Shown piece after piece: positions 29,367 through 37,956 of a DNA stretch of 64,000 bases (its first letter is position 1; the number at the start of each line of letters is the position of its first letter). The stretch covers positions 2,108,001 to 2,172,000 of the forward strand of contig OZ245829.1 of assembly GCA_965228625.1 (NCBI GenBank). Reading direction: 5' to 3'. The translations under genes were made by a program, and so were the position numbers. The notes beneath the pieces were generated by a model. That model saw only the letters and a program-made list of their open reading frames with translations, did not search any database and was not told the DNA's origin. The DNA is from UBA2767 sp965228625. GTDB lineage: Bacteria > Pseudomonadota > Alphaproteobacteria > Rhizobiales > Methyloligellaceae.

Positions 29367-30359
29367 TCAGGAGGCTTCCTTCAACTCGGTGAGGTGGCGT
29401 TCCCACTCATAGGCGTGGCGCACGATCACTTCCAGATCGTCATATTCGGGCTGCCAGTCGAGCCTGGCCGGCAGGCGGCGTGCGTCGGCAACGAGCGCGG
29501 CCGGGTCGCCGGGGCGGCGGGCGCGGTCCTTGACGACAAAGTCCTTCCCGGAAATCTTTTTGACCGCTTCGATGACTTCCAGAACCGAAAACCCGCGCCC
29601 GTACCCGCAATTGAGGACCTGCGATTTGCCGCCGGACCGCAAATGGTGCAGGGCTGCGGAATGCGCGCGTACCAGGTCGGTAACGTGGATGTAGTCGCGT
29701 ACGCCTGTGCCGTCCGGCGTCGGATAATCCGTGCCGTAAACCTCGAGAAACGGGCGTTGCCCGAGCACGGTCTGAACCGCCACCTTGATGAGATGCGTCG
29801 CGTTCGGCGTTGACTGCCCGCAACGCCCGTGCGGGTCGGCCCCGGCGACGTTGAAATAGCGCAAGGCGACATACTCGAAATCGTGTGCCACCGCCGCGTC
29901 CCGCAGCATCATCTCCGTCATCATCTTCGACGAACCGTATGGCGATATCGGCTGCAGCGGCGCATCTTCCGAAATCGGATTCTGATCGGGCATCCCGTAA
30001 ACGGCAGCCGTGGACGAGAAGATAAAGTGTTTCACGCCGCACTCGATCGCGCAGGCCATCAGGTCACGTGACTTGACCGTGTTGTTGCGGTAATAGCCGA
30101 GCGGATCGGCAATCGACTCCGGCACCACGATGGAACCCGCGAAATGGATGATCGCATTGACACCGTAGGAGTCGATCACGGACTGAACGTGCTCGCTGTC
30201 TCCGACGTCCCCGACGATAAGGGGAATCTCTCCCGGAACCGCCCAGCGGCGCCCGGTCGAAAGGTTGTCCAGCACGACGAGGGTTTCGCCCGCATCCATC
30301 AACTCGCGCACCATGTGGCTGCCGATATAGCCCGCGCCACCTGTGACAAGTACACTCAT
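29367..30359 (-). CDS. galE: UDP-glucose 4-epimerase
   Basis: 330-aa SDR-family enzyme that interconverts UDP-glucose and UDP-galactose for envelope polysaccharides. NAD motif VTGGAGYIGSHMVREL at residues 5-20, catalytic FSSTAAVYG (Ser/Thr) and SPYGSSK (Tyr and Lys), LRYFNVAGADPHGRCG, and the substrate-binding RDYIHVTDLVRAHSAAL. It is divergent from galU, which makes its substrate, across a 118-base gap containing two TGGTNACCA palindromes. Confidence 0.95.
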   Translation of the reverse strand: MSVLVTGGAGYIGSHMVRELMDAGETLVVLDNLSTGRRWAVPGEIPLIVGDVGDSEHVQSVIDSYGVNAIIHFAGSIVVPESIADPLGYYRNNTVKSRDLMACAIECGVKHFIFSSTAAVYGMPDQNPISEDAPLQPISPYGSSKMMTEMMLRDAAVAHDFEYVALRYFNVAGADPHGRCGQSTPNATHLIKVAVQTVLGQRPFLEVYGTDYPTPDGTGVRDYIHVTDLVRAHSAALHHLRSGGKSQVLNCGYGRGFSVLEVIEAVKKISGKDFVVKDRARRPGDPAALVADARRLPARLDWQPEYDDLEVIVRHAYEWERHLTELKEAS

Positions 30360-30456
30360 GAAACCGCCATGCGTTCACGGATAGAGTTTTCGCAATCTCA
30401 TGGTGATAGGACACAGAGGTTTAGCGAGCGTAAGTGGGAGTCCCTCTCTGAAAACG

Positions 30457-30476
30457 TGGTAACCAAATGGTGACCA
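30457..30476. promoter_or_regulatory. Tandem TGGTNACCA palindromes in the galE-galU divergent promoter
   Basis: TGGTAACCA (30457-30465) and TGGTGACCA (30468-30476) are spaced 11 bases centre to centre, one helical turn, so two dimers could bind the same face. The second copy ends one base before the galU ATG, so binding would be expected to block galU; galE begins about 100 bases away. No Shine-Dalgarno precedes galU, which may have a very short or no leader. Confidence 0.5.
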
Positions 30477-30477
30477 G

Positions 30478-31350
30478 ATGACCGCACCGATCCGAAAGGC
30501 CGTGTTCCCCGTCGCCGGGCTTGGCACGCGTTTCCTGCCGGCCACCAAGGCCATGCCGAAGGAAATGCTGACCGTCGTCGACAAGCCGGTCATCCAGCAT
30601 GTCGTCGACGAAGCGCGGGCCGCCGGCATCGAGCATTTCATTTTCGTGACCGGGCGGAACAAGGGGGTCATCGAGGACCATTTCGACCGGCAGGTCGAGC
30701 TCGAGCAGGAACTGGCGAAACGCGGAAAAACGGAACAGCTCGAAGCACTGAAAGCCGGACTGCCGGGTCCGGGACAGACGAGTTTCACGCGCCAACAGGC
30801 CCCGCTGGGCCTTGGCCATGCCGTCTGGTGTGCCCGTGACCTCGTCGGCAACGAGCCCTTTGCCTTGCTGCTGCCCGACGTCCTCGTGCGATCGAACGGC
30901 CGGACATGCCTTGCCCAGTTGATGGACGTTTACGAAACGAAAGGTGGCAACGTCATCGCAGTGGAGGACGTGCCGGAGGACGTGACGCATCAGTACGGGA
31001 TCGTCGACATCGAGGATGGCGAAGGATCAAGCCGCAAGATCAAGGGCATGGTCGAGAAGCCCGCGCCGGGGACAGCGCCCTCGAACCTCATCATCATGGG
31101 CCGCTACCTGTTGCAGCCCGAGATATTCGACATCCTCGAAGCCCAGGAGCGCGGCGCCGGCGGCGAGATCCAGATCACCGACGCCATGATCGCGTTGCTC
31201 GAGAGCCAGCCGTTCACAGCCGTCCGATATGAAGGCAACAGTTTCGACTGCGGATCAAAGGCCGGGTTCCTGGCGGCGAACATCGCATTCGCCCTTCAGC
31301 GCGCCGACCTCCGCCCTTCCCTGCTTCAGGAAATCAAGAAACTGAGCTGA
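30478..31350 (+). CDS. galU: UTP-glucose-1-phosphate uridylyltransferase
   Basis: 290-aa nucleotidyltransferase that makes UDP-glucose. The signature is complete: AVFPVAGLGTRFLPATKAMPKEMLTVVDKPVIQHVVDEA, then FVTGRNKGVIEDHFD, LGLGHAVWCARDLVG, LLPDVLV, and MGRYLLQPEIFDIL. The C-terminal FDCGSKAGFLAANIAFAL completes the sugar-binding site. UDP-glucose feeds lipopolysaccharide, exopolysaccharide and glucan synthesis, in keeping with the divergent galE. Confidence 0.96.
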   Translation: MTAPIRKAVFPVAGLGTRFLPATKAMPKEMLTVVDKPVIQHVVDEARAAGIEHFIFVTGRNKGVIEDHFDRQVELEQELAKRGKTEQLEALKAGLPGPGQTSFTRQQAPLGLGHAVWCARDLVGNEPFALLLPDVLVRSNGRTCLAQLMDVYETKGGNVIAVEDVPEDVTHQYGIVDIEDGEGSSRKIKGMVEKPAPGTAPSNLIIMGRYLLQPEIFDILEAQERGAGGEIQITDAMIALLESQPFTAVRYEGNSFDCGSKAGFLAANIAFALQRADLRPSLLQEIKKLS

Positions 31351-31407
31351 GCGCACCTCAGAACGTGTTCAACCAAATCGGAGTCCGTTCTTTTGGTCGA
31401 AGAGGCT

Positions 31408-32955
31408 CTAACGCCGGACCCGCACGCCGAAGCGCACTTCATTTGCGGTGTAGCCATCGCCCGGCCTGTTGCTGACGTTTTTTGCATGCTCGTATGCAAC
31501 CGTGAACGCGGCTGAAGGGCTGAAGAAGTATTCCGCGGCGAGAGCGTAGAGCCACTCCTCGTCCCGTTCGTTGGTGCCGGCGAACTTCTCGTTCTCATAC
31601 TCGACCGAAGCGCCGAGGACGATGTTACGGCGCGGGCGATGCTCGACCGAAACGGCGACGGTGCGAATGATCGATCCGGCCGATCCGGCGTCCGTGGTCT
31701 CGTCGACTTCCGAGGACGCGTCGAGACGGAACGCGGTGAGTCCCGTCGCCTGCCACTCGAGCCCGGCATTGAAGATGACTCCGTCCACATCGATCTGGCT
31801 GGGCTCCTCCGGCGTCTGGAACGCATAGCCCACGCTCGCCTCGCCGGTCAGTTTGCCGGTGAGAAGGAACGACAGGCCGGCCTGAATGTCATAGCCGGAC
31901 GATCCGTTCAGCAGGCCGTTGTCGTCGGTCGCCTCGACGAAATCCCGGTCATTTGCACTGCCCTCCACAAACGCCGCAACCCCGGGCTGGAACTCGTAAG
32001 CAACACGTGCGGTGACGCGCCGTTCGGTGAAGTCACGGTCATCATTGTTGATTCTTGAGCCGTCTTCCGCGGTCGCGTCATCGAAGTCCTCCGACTCCAG
32101 CTCTCCGCGCAGAGTGAGGGTCACGCGATTGATGGTGTGGTTCCCCTCGAGCGAGGCGGCCTTGGTGCGCGTAAGCGCACGGTCCGCCGCATCGAGGGGA
32201 AAGTCGCTGGACGACCGGTCTTCCGGTTCCTCGGAGTAGCTCACGCTGCCGACCAGGTTCGTGGATCTGCGGATGTCCAGCCGCCCGGTGAGCTCGGCGG
32301 CGAAGTCCTTGTCGTTCTCACCTTTGAAATTGTCATAGTAGCTGCGTACGGCGCTTAAGGATCCGACCAGCGAATGGCGGCTCCAGTCCGACTGGATCTC
32401 CAGGTTGGGTGAAAACTCGGACCTCCAGTCGCCACGCGGATTGGTGGAGGAGAGAAAGACATTGTCGTCATAGACGCGCTCGACCCCCAGTTCGGGGAAC
32501 AGAAGGAAACTCCCAAGGCGGATGCCGAGCGGCGCGTATGGGTCGACTTCTTCTTCCTCCGGCGTGGCTCGCGCCACATCGCGCGGAGCGGGTGCATCGT
32601 CCGAAACGCGCTCCACAGTCCCGTCGATGCCGTCACCGCCCGAAAGAGGACCTTCGGGCCGGCGCCGGCCCGCATCCTCCGGCACCGTCGTGCCCCGCAG
32701 GAACCTGTCGGTCGATCGGCTTTCCTGCTGCCGCGAGAGCAGGGTCGGATCGCCGGTGACGGGATCGAACCGGCCGCGCAGACCCGTTTGATCGTCCGTC
32801 CCGGAGGCCCGGATGTCGGTCAGCGGTTCCGGAAAGGGGTCGTCATTGTCCGGGTCCGCCGACTGGCTCCATGCTGGCGTCAGCCCCACAACGGCTGCAG
32901 CCGGCAACGCCAGAAACGCGAGTAACAGAGCCAAGGATCGTGGCTGGCGCGGCAA
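31408..32955 (-). CDS. Outer-membrane beta-barrel protein (BBP2-like)
   Basis: 515 aa. A signal peptide (SLALLLAFLALPAAAVVGLTPAWSQS), a disordered acidic linker of about 130 residues, then a beta-barrel of alternating aromatic and charged strands that begins LGSFLLFPELGVERVYDDNVFLSS and ends NEVRFGVRVRR; the barrel resembles the putative beta-barrel porin 2 family often found with exopolysaccharide loci. The longest frame starts with TTG at 32994, but the TTG at 32955 has GAGGTGG seven bases upstream and gives a clean signal peptide, so it is preferred. Proximity to galE/galU/kdsD suggests an envelope or polysaccharide role; no pore specificity can be read. Confidence 0.8.
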   Translation of the reverse strand: MPRQPRSLALLLAFLALPAAAVVGLTPAWSQSADPDNDDPFPEPLTDIRASGTDDQTGLRGRFDPVTGDPTLLSRQQESRSTDRFLRGTTVPEDAGRRRPEGPLSGGDGIDGTVERVSDDAPAPRDVARATPEEEEVDPYAPLGIRLGSFLLFPELGVERVYDDNVFLSSTNPRGDWRSEFSPNLEIQSDWSRHSLVGSLSAVRSYYDNFKGENDKDFAAELTGRLDIRRSTNLVGSVSYSEEPEDRSSSDFPLDAADRALTRTKAASLEGNHTINRVTLTLRGELESEDFDDATAEDGSRINNDDRDFTERRVTARVAYEFQPGVAAFVEGSANDRDFVEATDDNGLLNGSSGYDIQAGLSFLLTGKLTGEASVGYAFQTPEEPSQIDVDGVIFNAGLEWQATGLTAFRLDASSEVDETTDAGSAGSIIRTVAVSVEHRPRRNIVLGASVEYENEKFAGTNERDEEWLYALAAEYFFSPSAAFTVAYEHAKNVSNRPGDGYTANEVRFGVRVRR

Positions 32956-33183
32956 CGGATACCACCTCGAACAGCAAAAAGTCGCGGGCGCCAATTCGGA
33001 CCCGCGCAGGCACGCAAACCTGTTGTCGGTGAAAGAGTAAGGGGGACACGGTTAAGGAGGCGTTTACCATAATTCGTCCGATCCACCCTCACCTGTCACC
33101 ACCGCGTCACAAATGCGACTCGCGTCGGCGCGACTGACCACGTATTGTGCGGCACAGAATCAAACGCGCGTATTCGGGTTGCG

Positions 33184-34206
33184 ATGCCTATGGCTGTTTC
33201 CGTAAGGGACGACTCTTCAGAATATTCGACCGACGAGAAGACGAGCGGTTTGCTTCGGTCCGCCCGGCGAACGCTGGAGCTGGAAAGCGACGGTCTTCGG
33301 GCTCTCGAGAACGCCCTCGGCGATGGCCTTGCGGCCGGGTTCGCGGATGCCGTCGAGCTGATCCGGGGCGCGCCGGGCCGGGTGATCGTCAGCGGCATCG
33401 GCAAGAGCGGCCACGTGGCGCAAAAGGTGGCCGCGACCCTTGCGTCGACCGGCACGCCGGCATTCTTTGTTCACCCCAGCGAAGCGAGCCATGGCGACCT
33501 CGGCATGATTACCCGCGAGGACGTCATCCTGGCCTTTTCCTGGTCGGGAGAAACGGCGGAATTCTCAAGCCTGATCACTTATGCGGGGCGGTTTGCAGTG
33601 CCGATTGTCTCCGTGACCTCGCGGGCCGAGAGCACTCTGGCGAACGCGTCCGGGATCGCGCTCGTCCTGCCGAGATCCAAGGAGGCCTGTCCACACGGCC
33701 TCGCGCCGACGACCTCGACGCTCATGCAGTTGGCATTGGGGGACTGCCTTGCGATCGCGCTGCTCGAGAGCAAGGGATTCTCGGCCGGCGACTTCAAGGT
33801 GCTGCATCCGGGCGGCCAACTCGGCGCCAGCCTCAAATTCGTCTCCGACATAATGCACACCACATCGGAACTCCCGCTCACGAACGCCGACACGCCGATG
33901 AGCGAGGCGCTCGTCACGATGACGGAGAAAAGCCTGGGCTGCCTTGGAATTGTGGACGAGCGGGGCCGGCTCGCGGGCATCATCACCGACGGCGACCTCC
34001 GCCGCCACATGGGTCCCGAACTGCTCGCCGCACGCGCCGGCGATATCATGACCGAAAACCCCAAGACGGTCGCACCGGACACCCTCGCCAGCACCGCGCT
34101 CGAGGTGATCAATTCCAAGAGCATCACCGCGCTTTTCGTCGTCGAGAACGATAAGCCGGTCGGCCTTATTCACGTGCACGACCTGCTGCGCTCCGGTGTC
34201 GCCTGA
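33184..34206 (+). CDS. kdsD: Arabinose-5-phosphate isomerase (KdsD/KpsF type)
   Basis: 340 aa. It converts ribulose-5-phosphate to arabinose-5-phosphate, the first step to KDO for lipopolysaccharide. The SIS domain has VIVSGIGKSGHVAQKVAATLASTGTPAFFVHPSEASHGDLGM, SWSGETAEF and the APTTSTLMQLALGDCLAIAL block; the GHV/ASHGDL residues form the active site. Two CBS domains follow (about residues 220-335) with LGCLGIVDERGRLAGIITDGDLRR. ATG 33184 (MPMAVSV) is chosen; ATG 33190 is equally possible, and a frame start at 33145 unlikely. Confidence 0.95.
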   Translation: MPMAVSVRDDSSEYSTDEKTSGLLRSARRTLELESDGLRALENALGDGLAAGFADAVELIRGAPGRVIVSGIGKSGHVAQKVAATLASTGTPAFFVHPSEASHGDLGMITREDVILAFSWSGETAEFSSLITYAGRFAVPIVSVTSRAESTLANASGIALVLPRSKEACPHGLAPTTSTLMQLALGDCLAIALLESKGFSAGDFKVLHPGGQLGASLKFVSDIMHTTSELPLTNADTPMSEALVTMTEKSLGCLGIVDERGRLAGIITDGDLRRHMGPELLAARAGDIMTENPKTVAPDTLASTALEVINSKSITALFVVENDKPVGLIHVHDLLRSGVA

Positions 34207-34225
34207 TTCCCCTCACGCTTTAGCC

Positions 34226-34240
34226 TTAATGATCCGTTAA
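34226..34240. promoter_or_regulatory. CtrA box upstream of the small lipoprotein gene
   Basis: TTAA-TGATCCG-TTAA is a full match to the CtrA consensus TTAA-N7-TTAA, 63 bases before the ATG at 34304 and 20 bases after the kdsD stop. This places the lipoprotein under probable cell-cycle control, as for motA 1.4 kb away. Confidence 0.72.
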
Positions 34241-34303
34241 TGGAATCAGCCAGATACTTGTTTCGGCTGGGAAAACGGGTGCGCGTCACCCGGTGGGGAC
34301 AGC

Positions 34304-34540
34304 ATGAACTTCGCAAGCTCACTCGACCGTCTTGTCCTGCGCGGTCTCGCGCTCTGCGTCCTCACCAGCTTTGTCGCGGGCTGCATGGCCAGCGCCGCGA
34401 CCACGGTTGTCTCGCAGACCGTCAAAACAACGACGAAAGCCGCCGGAACGGCCGCGCGCGTTACCATGACCGGCGCCCGCGCGGCATCGGACACCGTGAC
34501 CCGTCCCTTGCGCAAGTCTTCCGAAGACGCCCCGAACTAG
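34304..34540 (+). CDS. Small lipoprotein, probably CtrA-controlled
   Basis: 78 aa. A signal peptide with lipobox (LALCVLTSFVAGC, cleavage before Cys) leaves a mature peptide of about 52 residues, Thr/Ala/Val-rich (TTVVSQTVKTTTKAAGTAARVTMTG), which could form an amphipathic helix along the envelope. Start supported by GGTGGGGA upstream. No family recognised. The upstream CtrA box suggests expression tied to division or motility. Confidence 0.68.
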   Translation: MNFASSLDRLVLRGLALCVLTSFVAGCMASAATTVVSQTVKTTTKAAGTAARVTMTGARAASDTVTRPLRKSSEDAPN

Positions 34541-34598
34541 AACCCGCCGGCGGCGCGCTCACGTGCCAGGTCCGGACGACCTTATCGGCAGCACGCGC

Positions 34599-35324
34599 CT
34601 ATTGATGCGGCTCCGCTGTCCTGTCGTTGTCGGGCTGTTGTGACGGGCCGCCGCCGGCCTGCCCCTTTGAATGGAGAAGCCAGGTCATAACGAAGACCGC
34701 GCAGATCACACCGGCAACCTGCGAGGCGACGAACGCGGGCACATCCATGAACCTTATCCCTGCGGCCGTATCGGTCAGCGAGCGGGCAAGCGTTACGGCC
34801 GGGTTGACGAAGGAGGTGGACGAGGCAAACCAGAACGCGGCGGCGATATAGAGGCCGACCATCCAGGCCATGCTCTTCGGCTGAAACCGGTTGGCCGTGA
34901 GTATCACCGCCATCAATCCGAATGCGGCAACGAATTCGGACAGCCATTGCGATGGTTCCGACCGCTCCGTGACGGCCGTTTGGATAACGGGCAGGTCGAA
35001 CATCAGATGGGCCATGAAGGCGCCCATTGCACCGCCGGAAACCTGCGCGGCGATGTAGGGAACAGCCTCGCGCAGCGGAAAACTGCGGTTCACCAGGAAA
35101 CCCAGCGTTATGGCCGGATTGATATGCGCACCGGAGATCGGAAGGAACATGGTTATGACGACGACCAGGATCGCGCAAATCGAAAGCGTCCCCGCAACCA
35201 GTTGCAACGCCGTATCGTCGGTCAGCTTGTCGGCCATGATGCCCGATCCGACAATGGTGCAGACCAATATGCCGGTTCCCAGGGCCTCCGCCGCAAGACG
35301 TCTTGGCAGATCATAGTCGCTCAT
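34599..35324 (-). CDS. Aquaporin/MIP-family channel (AqpS-like)
   Basis: 241 aa with six predicted membrane helices and two half-helices carrying NPA boxes: ISGAHINPAITLGFL and SSTSFVNPAVTLARSLTDTAAGIRF. The second box resembles MIP channels that accompany arsenic-resistance operons in rhizobia (AqpS type, metalloid export) rather than water-specific AqpZ. No ars genes are present here, so substrate assignment is open: water, glycerol or arsenite. ATG 35324 gives the usual MSDYDLPRRLAAEALGT start. Convergent with the small lipoprotein gene. Confidence 0.87.
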   Translation of the reverse strand: MSDYDLPRRLAAEALGTGILVCTIVGSGIMADKLTDDTALQLVAGTLSICAILVVVITMFLPISGAHINPAITLGFLVNRSFPLREAVPYIAAQVSGGAMGAFMAHLMFDLPVIQTAVTERSEPSQWLSEFVAAFGLMAVILTANRFQPKSMAWMVGLYIAAAFWFASSTSFVNPAVTLARSLTDTAAGIRFMDVPAFVASQVAGVICAVFVMTWLLHSKGQAGGGPSQQPDNDRTAEPHQ

Positions 35325-35776
35325 GTCATTCGCCGGCGCGGTTGCACCCGGCACCCTCTTGTTTCAGGCCGATGATGAAGAGCCTGCATCTGACTGATGC
35401 TTCCGCCATGTCTTGTACGTGCTTGGGTTCCGCACCCGCGCATACCGTGTAAAGGATCAGCGTTACGCACCAATCTTTGATGCCATTCTCTTACTTGATC
35501 AAATACAAATGATGGACCCTCACCTGACATGCAGAAAAATGGCTCTCTAAATCCATTATTAACCATGAATTTCCTGACAAATATTAAATAACCAAACAAC
35601 ACGTACACGCCCCATCGTTTATGGTTAATGACGCATTAAGAGAATGCGCTCCGCTTTATTTCGATTAACCGTCTCCGTTTAGCGAATAGTTAGGGTGTTC
35701 GGCCCTAGAATTCCCCAGCAGTCTGGGAAAGGTCACGACCGGTCGGGCCGGTCGCGAGGAGCGTGCGGGGGAACCC
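35325..35776. other. AT-rich intergenic region between aquaporin and motA
   Basis: About 450 bases with the aquaporin promoter (left) and the motA promoter and CtrA box (right). The stretch 35460-35690 is clearly AT-rich and has several TTAA/TTAACC half-sites besides the full box. No open frame in it has a ribosome site or plausible protein composition. A small RNA cannot be excluded but has no visible terminator. Confidence 0.4.
35625..35639. promoter_or_regulatory. CtrA box upstream of motA
   Basis: TTAA-TGACGCA-TTAA, a full CtrA consensus, 137 bases before the motA ATG. CtrA control of flagellar and motility genes is established in Caulobacter and several Rhizobiales. The half-site TTAACC at 35666 lies closer to the gene. 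Confidence 0.75.
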
Positions 35777-36568
35777 ATGGATATTGCAACAATCGCCGGT
35801 ATTCTTGCCGGAAGCACCGTGGTGGCGATCGCCATCCTGATCGGCGGCGATGTCGGCACCTTCATGAACTTGCCTTCGGTCCTGATCGTTGTCGGCGGCG
35901 GTTTCGCCGCGACGGTCATCCGCTTTCCCCTCAAGAACGTGTTTCAGGCGTTGGTGCTGGGCGGCAAGGTCGCGTTCACTCACAAACACTCCGATCCGAA
36001 GACGATGATCGACAAGATCGCCGAGCTGGCGGAACTCGTCCGCCGCGAAGGTCCGCTGGCGCTCGACAATCTGGAAATTGACGATCCGTTTCTGAAGAAG
36101 GGCGCGCAATACGTAGCCGACGGCTACGACCCGAAGTTCATTCAGGAGTCGCTTGAGCTGGAGCGCGACCAGTTGCTGGAGCGGCTCGACGAGGGACAGC
36201 GCATTTACAAGGCTATCGGCGACGCGGCACCCGCCTTCGGCATGATCGGAACAATCGTCGGCCTGGTTCAGATGCTGAGCAACATGGAAGACCCCTCCAC
36301 CATCGGCCCGGCCATGGCCGTCGCCCTGCTGACCACGCTATACGGTGCGGTGATCGCCAACCTGATTGCGCTGCCGATCTCCGACAAACTCTCGACCAAG
36401 GGAAAGATGACGGATGTGAGCGCGACGCTCACGATCGACGGCGTGATGCAGCTCGCCGACGGAAAGAACCCGAACCTGATCCGCGAAATGCTGGTGGCCT
36501 ATCTGCCGGAAAAGGCGCGTGCGCAGATGGCGGACGTCGAGCCGCAGGCGCAGCCCGCCGCAACCTGA
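35777..36568 (+). CDS. motA: Flagellar motor stator protein MotA/PomA
   Basis: 263 aa with four membrane helices (about 5-22, 32-50, 155-175, 185-205) and the cytoplasmic loop that contacts the rotor. Signature segments: GGGFAATVIRFPLKNVFQAL, RREGPLALDNLEIDDPFLKKGAQYVADGYD, and GDAAPAFGMIGTIVGLVQML. It forms the stator channel with MotB. The sequence pattern is nearer the PomA-like subgroup. The ribosome site is weak to moderate (GAGGAGCG about 12 bases upstream). Confidence 0.94.
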   Translation: MDIATIAGILAGSTVVAIAILIGGDVGTFMNLPSVLIVVGGGFAATVIRFPLKNVFQALVLGGKVAFTHKHSDPKTMIDKIAELAELVRREGPLALDNLEIDDPFLKKGAQYVADGYDPKFIQESLELERDQLLERLDEGQRIYKAIGDAAPAFGMIGTIVGLVQMLSNMEDPSTIGPAMAVALLTTLYGAVIANLIALPISDKLSTKGKMTDVSATLTIDGVMQLADGKNPNLIREMLVAYLPEKARAQMADVEPQAQPAAT

Positions 36569-36583
36569 ACGGCGAATTGACCG

Positions 36584-37459
36584 ATGGCAAGCAGACGCAA
36601 AGCCAAAGGCGGGGGAACTCCGGACTGGCTCGTCACCTTCGCCGATCTGATGTCGATCCTGGTGTGTTTCTTCGTCCTGATCATCTCGTTCTCGATCCAG
36701 GACAAGGAAAAGCTGCAGGTCGTCGCAGGCTCGATGCGCGAGGCGTTCGGCATCAAATATGTCGAGCGCCGCGCCGGAATGATCGAGCGCGAAGGTTCGC
36801 CGGTGCGCAACTACGTCAAGCATGTCTCGCCGGTTCCGAAGGAAACGGATTCCGAATACGCCGAGACGCTGCACAACGAGCGCAAGCAGCAGGGCCCGGA
36901 AGCGAACACGCACGACATCGAACGCACCGAGATCGAGCGTCCGCGCCATTTCGCCGTCGCCGCGGCGTCCTTGCGTCAGGCCTGGCGCGAGCTTCCGGAG
37001 ATTGCCGAGCTTTCCGACAACCTTTTGGTCGAGGAGACACCGGAAGGGTTGCACATCCAACTCGTCGACCAGGAGGGCCGGTCGATGTTTCCGCAAGGCT
37101 CCGCGAAACCCTATGACCGGACGCAGAAGCTGCTGGCGAAAATGGGACCGGTGCTGAAGGGATTGCCGAACCGGATACAGATCACCGGACATACGGACGC
37201 GTCGCGGCTCTACACCAATCCGGGCTATTCCCTTTGGGATCTGTCAGCCGACAGGGCCATGTCCGCGCGCCGCATTCTGGCCGAGACCGGCCTCCCGCAT
37301 GACCGGTTTCATTCCGTGACCGGACGGGCGGATGCGGAACCCCTGTTTCCGGAGGACCCGTTTCTCGCGTCGAACCGGCGAATCTCCATCCTCATCATGG
37401 CAGAAGCGCCGCCCTTCCCGGTCGATCACAAGCCGCAGCGGGCGCGGTCCGGGCGTTAG
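36584..37459 (+). CDS. motB: Flagellar motor stator protein MotB (OmpA-domain)
   Basis: 291 aa. One N-terminal membrane helix with the proton-binding Asp21 in LVTFADLMSILVCFFVLIISFS, a plug/linker region (about 60-140), then the OmpA-like peptidoglycan-binding domain with NRIQITGHTDASRL and LSADRAMSARRILAETGL. It anchors the stator to the cell wall. Lies 15 bases after motA. A gene on the opposite strand converges from the right. Confidence 0.94.
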   Translation: MASRRKAKGGGTPDWLVTFADLMSILVCFFVLIISFSIQDKEKLQVVAGSMREAFGIKYVERRAGMIEREGSPVRNYVKHVSPVPKETDSEYAETLHNERKQQGPEANTHDIERTEIERPRHFAVAAASLRQAWRELPEIAELSDNLLVEETPEGLHIQLVDQEGRSMFPQGSAKPYDRTQKLLAKMGPVLKGLPNRIQITGHTDASRLYTNPGYSLWDLSADRAMSARRILAETGLPHDRFHSVTGRADAEPLFPEDPFLASNRRISILIMAEAPPFPVDHKPQRARSGR

Positions 37460-37481
37460 AGTTTCTTCGATCGAATCCGGT

Positions 37482-37937
37482 TCAAGTCGGCTCAACGAGA
37501 AGCGTGGTGCCGTCAGCCCCTTTCACGGTCACCTTGTCGCCCTGTTTTGCATCGGGTCCTTCCGCACGCCACAGCGTGTCGCCAACGCGGATCTTGCCGG
37601 TCCCGTTTTCGATGGCTTCGGCCACCACATAGGTCTTGCCGACAAGCTGGTGCGCACGTCTGTTGAGCAACGGACGTCCCTTCTGATCGTCCGCGCCGGA
37701 CCGGAAATACTTCCGTGCAACGACGACGGCCGCCACCGATAAAACGGCGAACAGAACAAGCTGCGTCTGCCAGGAAATGTCGAAGATGATGGCAATGAGA
37801 CCCACGAGCCCCGCCGCCATGCCGAACCAGATCATGAAGGCGCCCGGCGCCATCAGCTCCAGTGCGAACAGCACGCCGCCGAGGATCAGCCAGTTCCACG
37901 GACCGAGAGCAAAGAAGATCGAAGATACGTTGTCCAT
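37482..37937 (-). CDS. NfeD-family membrane protein
   Basis: 151 aa. Three or four membrane helices (LGPWNWLILGGVLFALELMAPGAFMIWFG, AGLVGLIAIIF, QLVLFAVLSVAAVVVARKYF) and a C-terminal OB-fold (VGKTYVVAEAIENGTGKIRVGDTLWRAEG). NfeD proteins pair with SPFH/stomatin proteins encoded just upstream, as here (19-base gap), and are thought to act in membrane microdomain quality control. ATG 37937 has GAGAGG at good spacing; the longer frame overlaps the SPFH gene. Confidence 0.9.
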   Translation of the reverse strand: MDNVSSIFFALGPWNWLILGGVLFALELMAPGAFMIWFGMAAGLVGLIAIIFDISWQTQLVLFAVLSVAAVVVARKYFRSGADDQKGRPLLNRRAHQLVGKTYVVAEAIENGTGKIRVGDTLWRAEGPDAKQGDKVTVKGADGTTLLVEPT

Positions 37938-37956
37938 ATGACCTCTCTCCGCGCGA

